Assembly: GCA_012270625.1 (NCBI GenBank)
Contig: JAAXHZ010000234.1
Span: 1 to 5,324, forward strand
Reading direction: 5' to 3'
Length of the DNA stretch: 5,324 nt
Origin: Dehalococcoidia bacterium
Lineage (GTDB): Bacteria > Chloroflexota > Dehalococcoidia > SAR202 > UBA11138
Below the pieces are notes generated by a model, which was not told where the DNA came from, did not search any database, and was given only the letters and a program-made list of their open reading frames with translations. This document shows, in pieces, positions 1 to 5,324 of the stretch. The position numbers were made by a program, and so were the translations under genes. How positions within the stretch are numbered: the first letter of the stretch is position 1; the number at the start of each line of letters is the position of its first letter.

Positions 1-2
1 TC

Positions 3-1757
3 GCCAACAACGTCGCCAGCCACTCCAGGCTGGAGATCGGCGACATCGACGAGGGATTCGAGCAGGCGGACACTGTCATAGAGCGAGAGTTCCGCACCAA
101 GACGGTCCACCAGGGCTACATCGAGCCTCACTCCGCTACCGCATGGTGGACTCCCCAGGACAGGATCACCGTCTGGGGAAGCTCGCAGGGACACTTCCAG
201 ATACGAGACCTGACGGCTGCCGTAGTTGGTATGCCCTTCTCGTCGATTAAAGTCGTGCCGATGGAGATTGGCGGCGGATTTGGCGGCAAGACCACCATCT
301 ACCTTGAGCCGGTAGCGGTCGCGCTGTCGAAGAAGGCGGGCCAGCCCGTCAAGATCACCATGAACCGAATCGAGGTCATGGAGGCCACCGGCCCAACTTC
401 CGGTTCGTACATGAAGGTCAAGATTGGCGTCACCAACGACGGCAAGATGACCGCCGCCTATGCCGACCTCAGATTTGAGGCAGGGGCCTACCCAGGCTCG
501 CCTGTGGGCGCCGCTGCCAACTGCATCTTCTCACCCTACGACATCGCAAACATCCTGATCGATGCCTACGACGTGGTTGACAACAAGCCCAAGACGACGG
601 CGTACCGCGCGCCGGGCGCTCCTATCGGCTCTTTCGCGGCGGAGACCATCATTGACGAGATTTGCGAGAAGCTCGATATGGACCCCATTGACTTCCGAAT
701 CCTCAATGGAGCCAAGGAAGGCACTCGCCGCGCTACTGGTATCATCAACCCACCCATCGGCGCCATCGAGACCGCTCAGGCCGCCAAGGACCACGACCAC
801 TACGCCGAGCCCGTCGAGGGCAAGTGGCGGGGTAGGGGAGTCGCGTCCGGATTCTGGATCAACGGGACTGGCCCGGCATGTGCGACCGCCAATCTTAACT
901 ACGATGGCACGGTCAACTTGACCATAGGTTCCATGGACATCGGCGGCACGCGCCCCGCGGCAGCGCAGCAGCTCGCAGAGGTGTTGGGAATTCCGGTCGA
1001 GGACGTCAACCCTCAGGTCGGCGATACCGATGCTATTGGCTACACGTCGATGACGGGAGGCTCAGGCGCCGCGTTCAAGACCGGCTGGGCCAGCTACGAG
1101 GCCGCCCAGGACGTGAAGCGCCAGATGATCGATCGCGCCGCGATGCTCTGGGAGACCAGCGCCGACGAGATCGAGCTGGAAGGCGGCGTGTTCAGACACA
1201 AGTCCGACCCTGAGTTGAGCATGAGCTTCGCCGACCTCGCCGGCCGCGCCGCGGAGACCGGCGGCCCGATCGTCGGCAGCGCCAACATGGACCCGGGAGG
1301 AGCCGGCAGCGCCTTCGCTACTCACATAGTGGACATAGAGGTCGATCCTGAGACGGGCAAGGTGGAGATACTCCGGTACACTGCATCTCAGGACTCCGGC
1401 ACCTCGATCCACCCAAGCTACGTTGAGGGACAGATACAGGGTGGCGTCGTTCAGGGCATCGGCTGGGCGCTCAATGAAGAGTACTACATGAGTGACGACG
1501 GCCAGATGATGAACACCAGCCTGCTCGACTATCGGATGCCCACGTCGCTCGATCTGCCCATGATCGACACCGTGGTTGTCGAGGTCCCCAACCCGAACCA
1601 CCCGTTCGGAGTCAGGGGTGTCGGCGAGGTCCCGCTAGTTCCGCCGCTGGCCGCCCTCTCGAATGCGATCTACGATGCCACCGGAGTTCGCATGAGAGAA
1701 CTCCCAATGAATCCGGCAGCCGTCACCAAGGCCCTGCATGAACACGGAGTCAGCTAG
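3..1757 (+). CDS. Xanthine dehydrogenase-family molybdopterin-binding large subunit (5' partial)
   Basis: This is the catalytic large subunit of a molybdenum hydroxylase (xanthine oxidase family), which binds Mo-molybdopterin cytosine dinucleotide and hydroxylates an organic substrate. The frame is open from the left edge; 584 codons are visible, and about 190 N-terminal residues are missing against a usual length near 770. An internal ATG at 231 is not the start, because the 76 codons before it carry conserved family sequence, including HQGYIEPHSATAWW (fragment residues 36-49). Other landmarks are GGGFGGK (90-96), a cofactor-binding loop; AYRAPGAP (200-207), the substrate loop; QGGVVQGIGWAL (479-490); and GVRGVGE (536-542), whose final Glu is the family's catalytic base. 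CO dehydrogenase (CoxL) has AYRCSFR at the substrate loop, so the Cys that binds Cu is absent and CO oxidation is unlikely. The actual substrate cannot be told from sequence. No FAD or 2Fe-2S subunit gene follows; partners are expected upstream. The family call is firm; the specificity is unknown. Confidence 0.95.
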   Translation, partial: ANNVASHSRLEIGDIDEGFEQADTVIEREFRTKTVHQGYIEPHSATAWWTPQDRITVWGSSQGHFQIRDLTAAVVGMPFSSIKVVPMEIGGGFGGKTTIYLEPVAVALSKKAGQPVKITMNRIEVMEATGPTSGSYMKVKIGVTNDGKMTAAYADLRFEAGAYPGSPVGAAANCIFSPYDIANILIDAYDVVDNKPKTTAYRAPGAPIGSFAAETIIDEICEKLDMDPIDFRILNGAKEGTRRATGIINPPIGAIETAQAAKDHDHYAEPVEGKWRGRGVASGFWINGTGPACATANLNYDGTVNLTIGSMDIGGTRPAAAQQLAEVLGIPVEDVNPQVGDTDAIGYTSMTGGSGAAFKTGWASYEAAQDVKRQMIDRAAMLWETSADEIELEGGVFRHKSDPELSMSFADLAGRAAETGGPIVGSANMDPGGAGSAFATHIVDIEVDPETGKVEILRYTASQDSGTSIHPSYVEGQIQGGVVQGIGWALNEEYYMSDDGQMMNTSLLDYRMPTSLDLPMIDTVVVEVPNPNHPFGVRGVGEVPLVPPLAALSNAIYDATGVRMRELPMNPAAVTKALHEHGVS

Positions 1758-1767
1758 CAGGATTTCT

Positions 1768-1787
1768 CCTCTCCCTCGAGGGAGAGG
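1768..1787. repeat. 20-nt perfect palindrome, REP-like hairpin
   Basis: The sequence is its own reverse complement over 20 nt, centred on CTCGAG. As RNA or single-stranded DNA it folds into an 8-bp GC-rich stem with a TCGA loop. It begins 10 nt after the stop of the molybdenum hydroxylase gene. No T-run follows on either strand, so it is not a classic intrinsic terminator, though it could stall polymerase or protect the 3' end of the mRNA. Together with the following GGGTGAGGGTGAG it matches a repeat style I have seen between genes in many environmental bacteria. Its minus strand spells the spurious peptide HPHPSPLPRGRGE. That it is a genome-wide repeat is an inference from pattern memory. 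Confidence 0.75.
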
Positions 1788-1800
1788 GCTAGGGTGAGGG
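1780..1800 (+). other. Canonical G-quadruplex motif (G3N3)x3G3
   Basis: Four GGG tracts at 1780-1782, 1786-1788, 1792-1794 and 1798-1800 are separated by exactly three bases each (AGA, CTA, TGA). This is the minimal regular pattern expected to fold into a three-tetrad quadruplex. The first two tracts also form the right arm of the palindrome at 1768-1787, so hairpin and quadruplex would be mutually exclusive folds. The G-rich strand is the coding strand of the upstream gene, so the structure could form in the 3' UTR of that mRNA. Folding is predicted from the pattern only. Confidence 0.6.
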
Positions 1801-1859
1801 TGAGATCCATGCGATTGGCTCGCGCTCCTCGGTAGCAAGGTGAAAATGTCAACACTGTC

Positions 1860-1865
1860 TAGAAT
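1860..1865 (+). promoter_or_regulatory. Possible -10 element ahead of the Uma2 gene
   Basis: TAGAAT matches five of six bases of the bacterial -10 consensus and is preceded by TGTC, close to but not in register with an extended -10 TGn. No convincing -35 hexamer lies 16-18 nt upstream. If used, transcription would start near 1872 and the leader would contain the hairpin at 1885-1914. This is a weak call. Confidence 0.22.
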
Positions 1866-1884
1866 CGCGGCGGTTTAATCTCAT

Positions 1885-1914
1885 AGTCCCATCTCCAGAC
1901 ATGGAGATGGGACT
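1885..1914. repeat. 13-bp perfect inverted repeat with GACA loop
   Basis: Positions 1885-1897 and 1902-1914 are exact reverse complements and enclose the 4-nt loop GACA, giving a very stable hairpin. It ends 28 nt before the GAGGAG ribosome binding site of the Uma2 gene. No T-tract follows on the plus strand (CTCCTACTG) or on the minus strand (ATGAGATTA), so it does not look like a standard intrinsic terminator. It may be a leader hairpin, a transcription barrier between the two plus-strand genes, a protein operator, or a small palindromic repeat. Confidence 0.75.
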
Positions 1915-1942
1915 CTCCTACTGTCAGGTTGAAGTAGCAGTC

Positions 1943-1948
1943 GAGGAG
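1943..1948 (+). promoter_or_regulatory. Ribosome binding site of the Uma2 gene
   Basis: GAGGAG lies 7 nt before the ATG at 1956, a near-ideal Shine-Dalgarno spacing. It fixes the start of the Uma2 gene. Confidence 0.7.
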
Positions 1949-1955
1949 TGAAGAG

Positions 1956-2588
1956 ATGACAACCTCGGCAGTCGATCCCATTGTAGGGACCCAGCCCAAG
2001 CGGCGGCTGTTCACTGTGGACGAATACTACGCCATGGCCGATGCCGGAATCCTGACGGAAGATGACCGCGTCGAGTTGATCGATGGGGAGATAATAGTCA
2101 TGGCACCCATCGGCGACGAACACGCGGCAAGCGTCGATACTGGGAACTACTTGTTTGCGTCCCTGGTGATTGCGGAACGTGCCGCTATTAGGGTCCAAGC
2201 GCACCTGCGACTTGCCACTCGCAACCAGCCTGAGCCTGATCTCATGCTGCTGAAGTGGCGTGACGACTTCTACCGCTACCAAGCGCCCCGCGCTGACGAT
2301 GTTCTCCTTCTGGTAGAGGTGTCCGACTCGTCTCTCTCTTACGACCGCACCGTGAAACTTGATCTCTACGCGCGTTTCAATATCCCGGAGGTCTGGATAG
2401 CCAACATCCCCTCCCGCGTCATTGAAGTGTACACCGACCCCATCGACGGCGAGTATGCCATCTCGAGAATCTACCGTCCAGGAGAGACCGTCACGCCAAC
2501 AGCATTCGATGACATGCAGCTGCCGGTAAGCCGCATCATAGGCGCCCTGACTGAGGACGAGCCCTCGGAAGTAGGGGAGGATGCGTGA
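1956..2588 (+). CDS. Uma2 family (DUF820) PD-(D/E)XK endonuclease-like protein
   Basis: This 210-residue soluble protein belongs to the Uma2 family, a restriction-endonuclease-like fold of uncertain biological role, often present in many copies in cyanobacteria and Chloroflexota. Family landmarks appear in order: TVDEYYAMADAGIL (20-33); RVELIDGEII (38-47), with acidic E40 and E45; a His at 56 in the segment where the family commonly has one; PEPDLMLL (92-99), giving the first catalytic Asp, D95; and LLVEVSDSSLSYDRTVKLDLYARFNIPEVWIAN (118-150 region), giving E121, S123 and K134 as the remaining PD-(D/E)XK-type residues. The core looks intact, so it is probably active rather than decayed. The start is supported by GAGGAG 7 nt upstream. 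The final 15 residues are acidic and not part of the fold. No methylase, toxin/antitoxin or transposase partner is adjacent. The family call is firm; nuclease activity and biological purpose are inferred. Confidence 0.9.
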   Translation: MTTSAVDPIVGTQPKRRLFTVDEYYAMADAGILTEDDRVELIDGEIIVMAPIGDEHAASVDTGNYLFASLVIAERAAIRVQAHLRLATRNQPEPDLMLLKWRDDFYRYQAPRADDVLLLVEVSDSSLSYDRTVKLDLYARFNIPEVWIANIPSRVIEVYTDPIDGEYAISRIYRPGETVTPTAFDDMQLPVSRIIGALTEDEPSEVGEDA

Positions 2589-2656
2589 CTTTGGCAATCC
2601 GGGAAGGCTGCCACATGGCCGGTAGAGTTTACGCTGTCCTCCTGGACGTCTGAAGG

Positions 2657-3670
2657 CTACTCCGGTCCGACTTTGATAAGCAGCTTCCCGAAGTTCTCGC
2701 CGGTCATCATGCCTATGAACGCTTGTGGAGCGTTCTCCAAGCCTTCGACAACGTCTTCTTTGTATCTGAGTTCGCCGCTGCGTATCCACTCCGCCATCCG
2801 CTGACGCGCGTGCTCGTGCTTGTGCGCGAAGTTGAACACAAGGAACCCCTCCATACGGGCCTGCTTCTGGATCAGCAGTCCCATGCTGCGGGGGGCCATC
2901 TCGGGTTCAGCCAAGTTGTACTGGGAGATCTGCCCACAGACCGAGATGCGCGCGTGGACGTTAATCTGCTGCATTACCGCATCGGTGACGAAGCCGCCGA
3001 CGTTGTCGAAGTACACGTCTATACCGTCGGGGCAGGCTGCGGCTAGGGCGGCGTCAACGTCCTCGGTCTTGTAGTTGATGCCCACGTCGAATCCCAGCTC
3101 GTTGACTATGAAATCGACCTTGGCGTCGCTGCCGGCAGTGCCGACGACACGGCATCCCATGATTCGCGCTATCTGTCCCACTACCTGCCCGACGGCGCCC
3201 GATGCGGCTGAAACTACAACCGTGTCTCCCACTTCCGGCCTGCCCACTTCTAGGAATCCGTGGTAGGCAGTCATACCTGGCATTCCCAGCACACCTATCG
3301 CCGTCGAGATCGGAGCCAGGTCAGTGTCCACCTTGCGCAGCGCGCTGGGTCTCGATACCGCATACTCCTGCCATCCCAACGAGCCTTCGACAATGTCACC
3401 CACCTGCACTTCTGGCGACCTCGACTCGACCACCCTTCCTACGACCCCACCCGTCATTACTCCGCCGATGGCAACCGGCGTCGCGTAGGACGGCCCTTCC
3501 CTCATCCTGCCTCTCATGTATGGGTCGAGCGAGAGCCAGACGACCCTGACCAGCGCCTCGCCTTCTCGTGGCTGCGGTATCGGCGCCTCTTCGAGTCTGA
3601 AGTGCTCAGGCTCTGGGTACGCGGTGGGTCTGGACGCGAGTACCACGCGCCGGTTTATCTCGGATGTCAT
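2657..3670 (-). CDS. NADP-dependent medium-chain reductase (CurA / prostaglandin reductase-like)
   Basis: This is a zinc-free medium-chain dehydrogenase/reductase of the CurA/leukotriene-B4-dehydrogenase/PGR group, which uses NADPH to reduce the C=C bond of alpha,beta-unsaturated ketones and aldehydes. The protein has 337 residues, matching the family (about 330-345). Landmarks are LSLDPYMRGRM (46-56), GMPGMTAYHGFL (129-140), the dinucleotide-binding AASGAVG (155-161) opening the Rossmann fold, TAGSDAK (178-184), whose Lys suits the NADPH 2'-phosphate, DVYFDNVGG (218-226), CGQISQYN (245-252), containing the conserved Tyr near the nicotinamide, and GENFGKLLIKV (324-334) at the C-terminus. I chose the ATG at 3670 over an in-frame upstream start at 3715 because AGGAGA sits 8 nt before it and family similarity begins there. 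The gene converges with the Uma2 gene, 68 nt apart. The physiological substrate is unknown; detoxification of reactive enals/enones is the usual guess. Confidence 0.93.
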   Translation of the reverse strand: MTSEINRRVVLASRPTAYPEPEHFRLEEAPIPQPREGEALVRVVWLSLDPYMRGRMREGPSYATPVAIGGVMTGGVVGRVVESRSPEVQVGDIVEGSLGWQEYAVSRPSALRKVDTDLAPISTAIGVLGMPGMTAYHGFLEVGRPEVGDTVVVSAASGAVGQVVGQIARIMGCRVVGTAGSDAKVDFIVNELGFDVGINYKTEDVDAALAAACPDGIDVYFDNVGGFVTDAVMQQINVHARISVCGQISQYNLAEPEMAPRSMGLLIQKQARMEGFLVFNFAHKHEHARQRMAEWIRSGELRYKEDVVEGLENAPQAFIGMMTGENFGKLLIKVGPE

Positions 3671-3678
3671 TGAGGGTA

Positions 3679-3684
3679 TCTCCT
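3679..3684 (-). promoter_or_regulatory. Ribosome binding site of the reductase gene
   Basis: AGGAGA on the minus strand lies 8 nt before the ATG at 3670. It decides that start over the longer frame beginning at 3715, which would place this motif inside the coding region. Confidence 0.75.
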
Positions 3685-3705
3685 GTGAAAGACTCGTGCG
3701 CCGAT

Positions 3706-3714
3706 ATGCTAGCA
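3706..3714 (-). promoter_or_regulatory. Candidate extended -10 promoter of the reductase gene
   Basis: On the minus strand the sequence reads TGC-TAGCAT, an extended -10 (TGnTAnnnT) with four of six hexamer matches. It is 36 nt ahead of the start codon and 20-some nt ahead of the ribosome binding site. No good -35 is visible, as is common for extended -10 promoters. The same TGTGCTA core occurs ahead of lspA at 5256-5262. It suggests the reductase is transcribed independently of the lspA unit. Confidence 0.4.
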
Positions 3715-3754
3715 CAGCCCACCGTCACGTTGGATAGCCTGGCGCCGGGAGGCG

Positions 3755-4654
3755 TTAGCTGCCGAGTGAATCCAGGACTATCTGAAGGTCCTCAGGCAGA
3801 GGAGACTCGATCTCATGGCGGGACCCCGTTGCGGGATGCTCGAACCCCAGGTAGGCCGCGTGCAGAAAGTGTCGGCCTATTCGAGGATCGGCGCGACCGT
3901 AAGTCTCGTCGCCGACGACAGGGTGTCCTATCGAGGCGAAATGCACCCTGATCTGATGCGTTCGGCCTGTCTTCGGCCTCACGTCGATGAGCGAGCAGCC
4001 CCGATAGTTCCTGAGCGTTCGATACAGTGTGGACGCCGGACGGCCATCATCGACAATCGCCATCTTCTTCCTGTCGTCGGGGTCGCGTCCTACGGGAGCG
4101 TCAATGATCGCCTCAGCCGGATCCGGGTGTCCTGCCACCAGAGCCAGGTATCTCTTCTGGATCGATCTGTCCTTGAACTGCGCTGACAGGCGCTCGTGGG
4201 ATTGATCGGTCTTGGCGACCAGTATCAACCCGGACGTGTCCTTGTCGAGTCTGTGAACCAACCCTGGGCGTGACTGCCCTCCAACCGTGCCAATGCCGGA
4301 GTTAAGCCCCATCACGGCATTGAGAAGTGTGGAGTCTGGGTGACCGACACCAGGATGCACGGGCATACCGGCTGGTTTGTCCACGACCAGCAGATGTTCG
4401 TCCTCGTACAGCACCGATACCGGGATCGACTGCGCTATCATGTGCGGCGGCACGGGTTCGGGCATCTTGATCTTGACAGACTGACCGACCCGGAGCCTGA
4501 ATCCGGGATTCGTTGGACGTTCGTCCACCTCGACCTCGCCGTCGACGATCAGACGCTTGATCCTTGTCCTGGACAGGTCAGGACATCTATCAGCCAGAAA
4601 GCGGTCGAGCCGCTCGCCTGAATCCTGACATTGGAACACGCGCAGATCGCTCAA
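3755..4654 (-). CDS. rluD: RluA/RluD-family 23S rRNA pseudouridine synthase
   Basis: This enzyme isomerises uridine to pseudouridine in ribosomal RNA; RluD proper modifies helix 69 of 23S rRNA. The protein has 299 residues, normal for bacterial members. It begins with an S4-type RNA-binding domain (about 13-60, RLDRFLADRCPDLSRTRIKRLI) and continues into the catalytic domain: LLVVDKPAGMPVHPG (88-102), GLVHRLDKDTSGLILVAKT (131-149) with catalytic Asp D137, and KTGRTHQIRVH (228-238). The annotated start is TTG at 4654, the first start codon after an in-frame TGA two codons upstream. Its TTGA overlaps the lspA stop, implying translational coupling. A GTG at 4642 (residue 5) is an alternative start; no strong Shine-Dalgarno precedes either. 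The RluD assignment over RluA or RluC relatives rests on the S4 domain and the lspA neighbour, so target specificity is less certain than the family. Confidence 0.93.
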   Translation of the reverse strand: MSDLRVFQCQDSGERLDRFLADRCPDLSRTRIKRLIVDGEVEVDERPTNPGFRLRVGQSVKIKMPEPVPPHMIAQSIPVSVLYEDEHLLVVDKPAGMPVHPGVGHPDSTLLNAVMGLNSGIGTVGGQSRPGLVHRLDKDTSGLILVAKTDQSHERLSAQFKDRSIQKRYLALVAGHPDPAEAIIDAPVGRDPDDRKKMAIVDDGRPASTLYRTLRNYRGCSLIDVRPKTGRTHQIRVHFASIGHPVVGDETYGRADPRIGRHFLHAAYLGFEHPATGSRHEIESPLPEDLQIVLDSLGS

Positions 4655-5169
4655 GTCGGCTCACGCCCGGCCGTCTCTTCACCCATAGGCTCGGCTGCCG
4701 CCGGTCCGGCGTTGTCAAAGAGGACCATGCTGGTGATGAGAAGTATGATGCCCACCACGACTGCTGAATCAGCGACGTTGAAGATCGGCCACGGGCCTAC
4801 GTCAACGAAATCGGTTACCTTCTTCGCGACCACCCTGTCGATCAGGTTCCCGAACGCGCCGCCTAGCAGAAGTCCAACGTTCAGTCCTGAGAGTCGTGTC
4901 TGCCCGCCGTGCGCTCGGTAGAAGTAGATGATGAACCCAATGGCGAATACGGATGCGATCGTCAGCAGCAGCGTCTGGTCGGGAAACAGACCGAACGCAG
5001 TTCCCGTGTTGGTGCCGTGGGTGAGTCGGAAGAACCCTTCTCTAGGCCATGACTCGCCGATGTCCAAGTTCGCCCGCACCAGATACTTGGTCACCTGATC
5101 GGCGGCCAGTGTAATCGCGGCGACGCTGACAAGGATCCAGATGGTGGGAATCTTGGACAACGCGCTCAT
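4651..5169 (-). CDS. lspA: Lipoprotein signal peptidase (signal peptidase II)
   Basis: LspA is an inner-membrane aspartyl protease that removes the signal peptide of diacylglyceryl-modified prolipoproteins. From the ATG at 5169 it has 172 residues, typical for the family. Hydrophobic segments lie at about 8-23, 65-84, 97-110 and 133-151, fitting the four-helix topology. Conserved elements are AADQVTKYLV (22-31), HGTNTGTAFG (51-60, with Thr where NTGAAFG has Ala), GGAFGNLIDR (103-112), VTDFVD (118-123) and FNVADSAV (130-137). The catalytic pair should be D120 and D134. They are 14 residues apart, against 19 for D124/D143 of the Pseudomonas enzyme, so the loop over the active site is short. The frame is open upstream to a GTG at 5295, with ATGs at 5256, 5217 and 5196; none has a clear ribosome binding site. 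I prefer 5169 because it puts the conserved DQ at residue 24. The last 20 residues form a polar cytoplasmic tail. Confidence 0.93.
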   Translation of the reverse strand: MSALSKIPTIWILVSVAAITLAADQVTKYLVRANLDIGESWPREGFFRLTHGTNTGTAFGLFPDQTLLLTIASVFAIGFIIYFYRAHGGQTRLSGLNVGLLLGGAFGNLIDRVVAKKVTDFVDVGPWPIFNVADSAVVVGIILLITSMVLFDNAGPAAAEPMGEETAGREPT

Positions 5170-5251
5170 GCGACCGAGTGTGCTCGTATCTGGCATCTGG
5201 TCTGGTTGGGTCAGCATCTGAATGCAGCTCACGTCTCTGGACGCACTTTCC

Positions 5252-5260
5252 AGCATAGCA
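5252..5260 (-). promoter_or_regulatory. Candidate extended -10 promoter of the lspA-rluD unit
   Basis: The minus strand reads TGC-TATGCT, an extended -10 with four of six hexamer matches. It is preceded by TG, giving TGTGCTATGCT, and resembles TGTGCTAGCAT ahead of the reductase gene. No convincing -35 lies 16-18 nt upstream. Transcription would begin near 5245, which would rule out the lspA starts at 5295 and 5256 and leave 5217, 5196 or 5169. The 155 nt from 5170 to the right edge otherwise show no supported gene. Confidence 0.38.
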
Positions 5261-5324
5261 CAAGATACGTAACCGGCAGGAGCAATTCGACTCACAGAGC
5301 CAGGGCAATCGCATCTTATTGAGA

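Noticed and set aside
1062..1601. A 179-codon minus-strand open frame inside the molybdenum hydroxylase gene.
   Set aside because: The plus-strand protein has strong family motifs throughout this stretch. The antisense translation is low-complexity Val/Gly/Arg/His sequence with no known motif.
1635..1838. A small minus-strand frame containing HPHPSPLPRGRGE.
   Set aside because: The peptide is the translation of the palindrome/G-rich repeat, a well-known kind of false gene. The rest is antisense to the molybdenum hydroxylase 3' end.
2589..2656. A possible bidirectional terminator between the convergent Uma2 and reductase genes.
   Set aside because: Only short inverted repeats of about 4 bp (such as GTCC/GGAC near 2636-2647) are present, with no T-tract on either strand.
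1881..2789. A 302-codon open frame on the minus strand, antisense to the Uma2 gene and running into the reductase 3' end.
   Set aside because: It covers a convincing Uma2 gene and the end of the reductase gene. Its translation shows no recognisable domain and is rich in Arg, His and Gly, as expected of an antisense frame in GC-rich DNA.
3260..3673. Plus-strand open frames opposite the reductase, up to 137 codons.
   Set aside because: The reductase reading frame on the minus strand is fully supported by family motifs; these frames have none.
3671..3754. The reductase as a third gene of the lspA-rluD operon.
   Set aside because: The 84-nt gap contains an extended -10 element and a strong separate ribosome binding site, so independent transcription is more likely, although read-through cannot be excluded since no terminator is visible.
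5170..5295. An N-terminal extension of lspA up to the GTG at 5295.
   Set aside because: The added 42 residues are polar and not part of the family, the upstream starts lack ribosome binding sites, and a candidate promoter at 5252-5260 lies inside this stretch.

Overview
The window looks like an ordinary piece of bacterial chromosome, moderately GC-rich, carrying five protein genes and a short repeat-bearing intergenic gap. The gene style suggests an environmental bacterium, possibly a Chloroflexota/Dehalococcoidia (SAR202-like) lineage: a xanthine-dehydrogenase-type molybdenum hydroxylase, a Uma2-family protein, an lspA-rluD pair, and TGTGCTA-type extended -10 elements. That placement is an impression, not a measurement. 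No phage, transposase, CRISPR array, rRNA or tRNA is visible.

Layout. Positions 3-1757 (+) hold the C-terminal three quarters of a molybdopterin-binding large subunit, cut by the left edge. Positions 1758-1955 are non-coding and structured. A 20-nt perfect palindrome (1768-1787) overlaps a textbook four-tract G-quadruplex motif (1780-1800), and a 13-bp stem with a 4-nt loop (1885-1914) follows. Positions 1956-2588 (+) encode a Uma2-family PD-(D/E)XK nuclease-like protein with a good ribosome binding site. It converges on a minus-strand block with a 68-nt gap that shows no clear terminator. The minus-strand block, in transcription order, is lspA (signal peptidase II, 5169-4651), an RluD-type 23S rRNA pseudouridine synthase (4654-3755) overlapping lspA by four bases, and an NADPH-dependent CurA/PGR-like medium-chain reductase (3670-2657) behind its own candidate promoter.

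How the genes relate. lspA and the pseudouridine synthase are housekeeping functions (lipoprotein maturation, ribosome maturation) and appear translationally coupled. The reductase is probably transcribed separately. The molybdenum enzyme needs 2Fe-2S and FAD partner subunits, which are not downstream here and so should lie to the left of the window. The Uma2 gene has no evident functional link to its neighbours.

I found no clearly new multi-gene system. The observations most worth checking are the hairpin/G-quadruplex repeat, the hairpin ahead of the Uma2 gene, and the shared promoter-like element ahead of the two minus-strand units.
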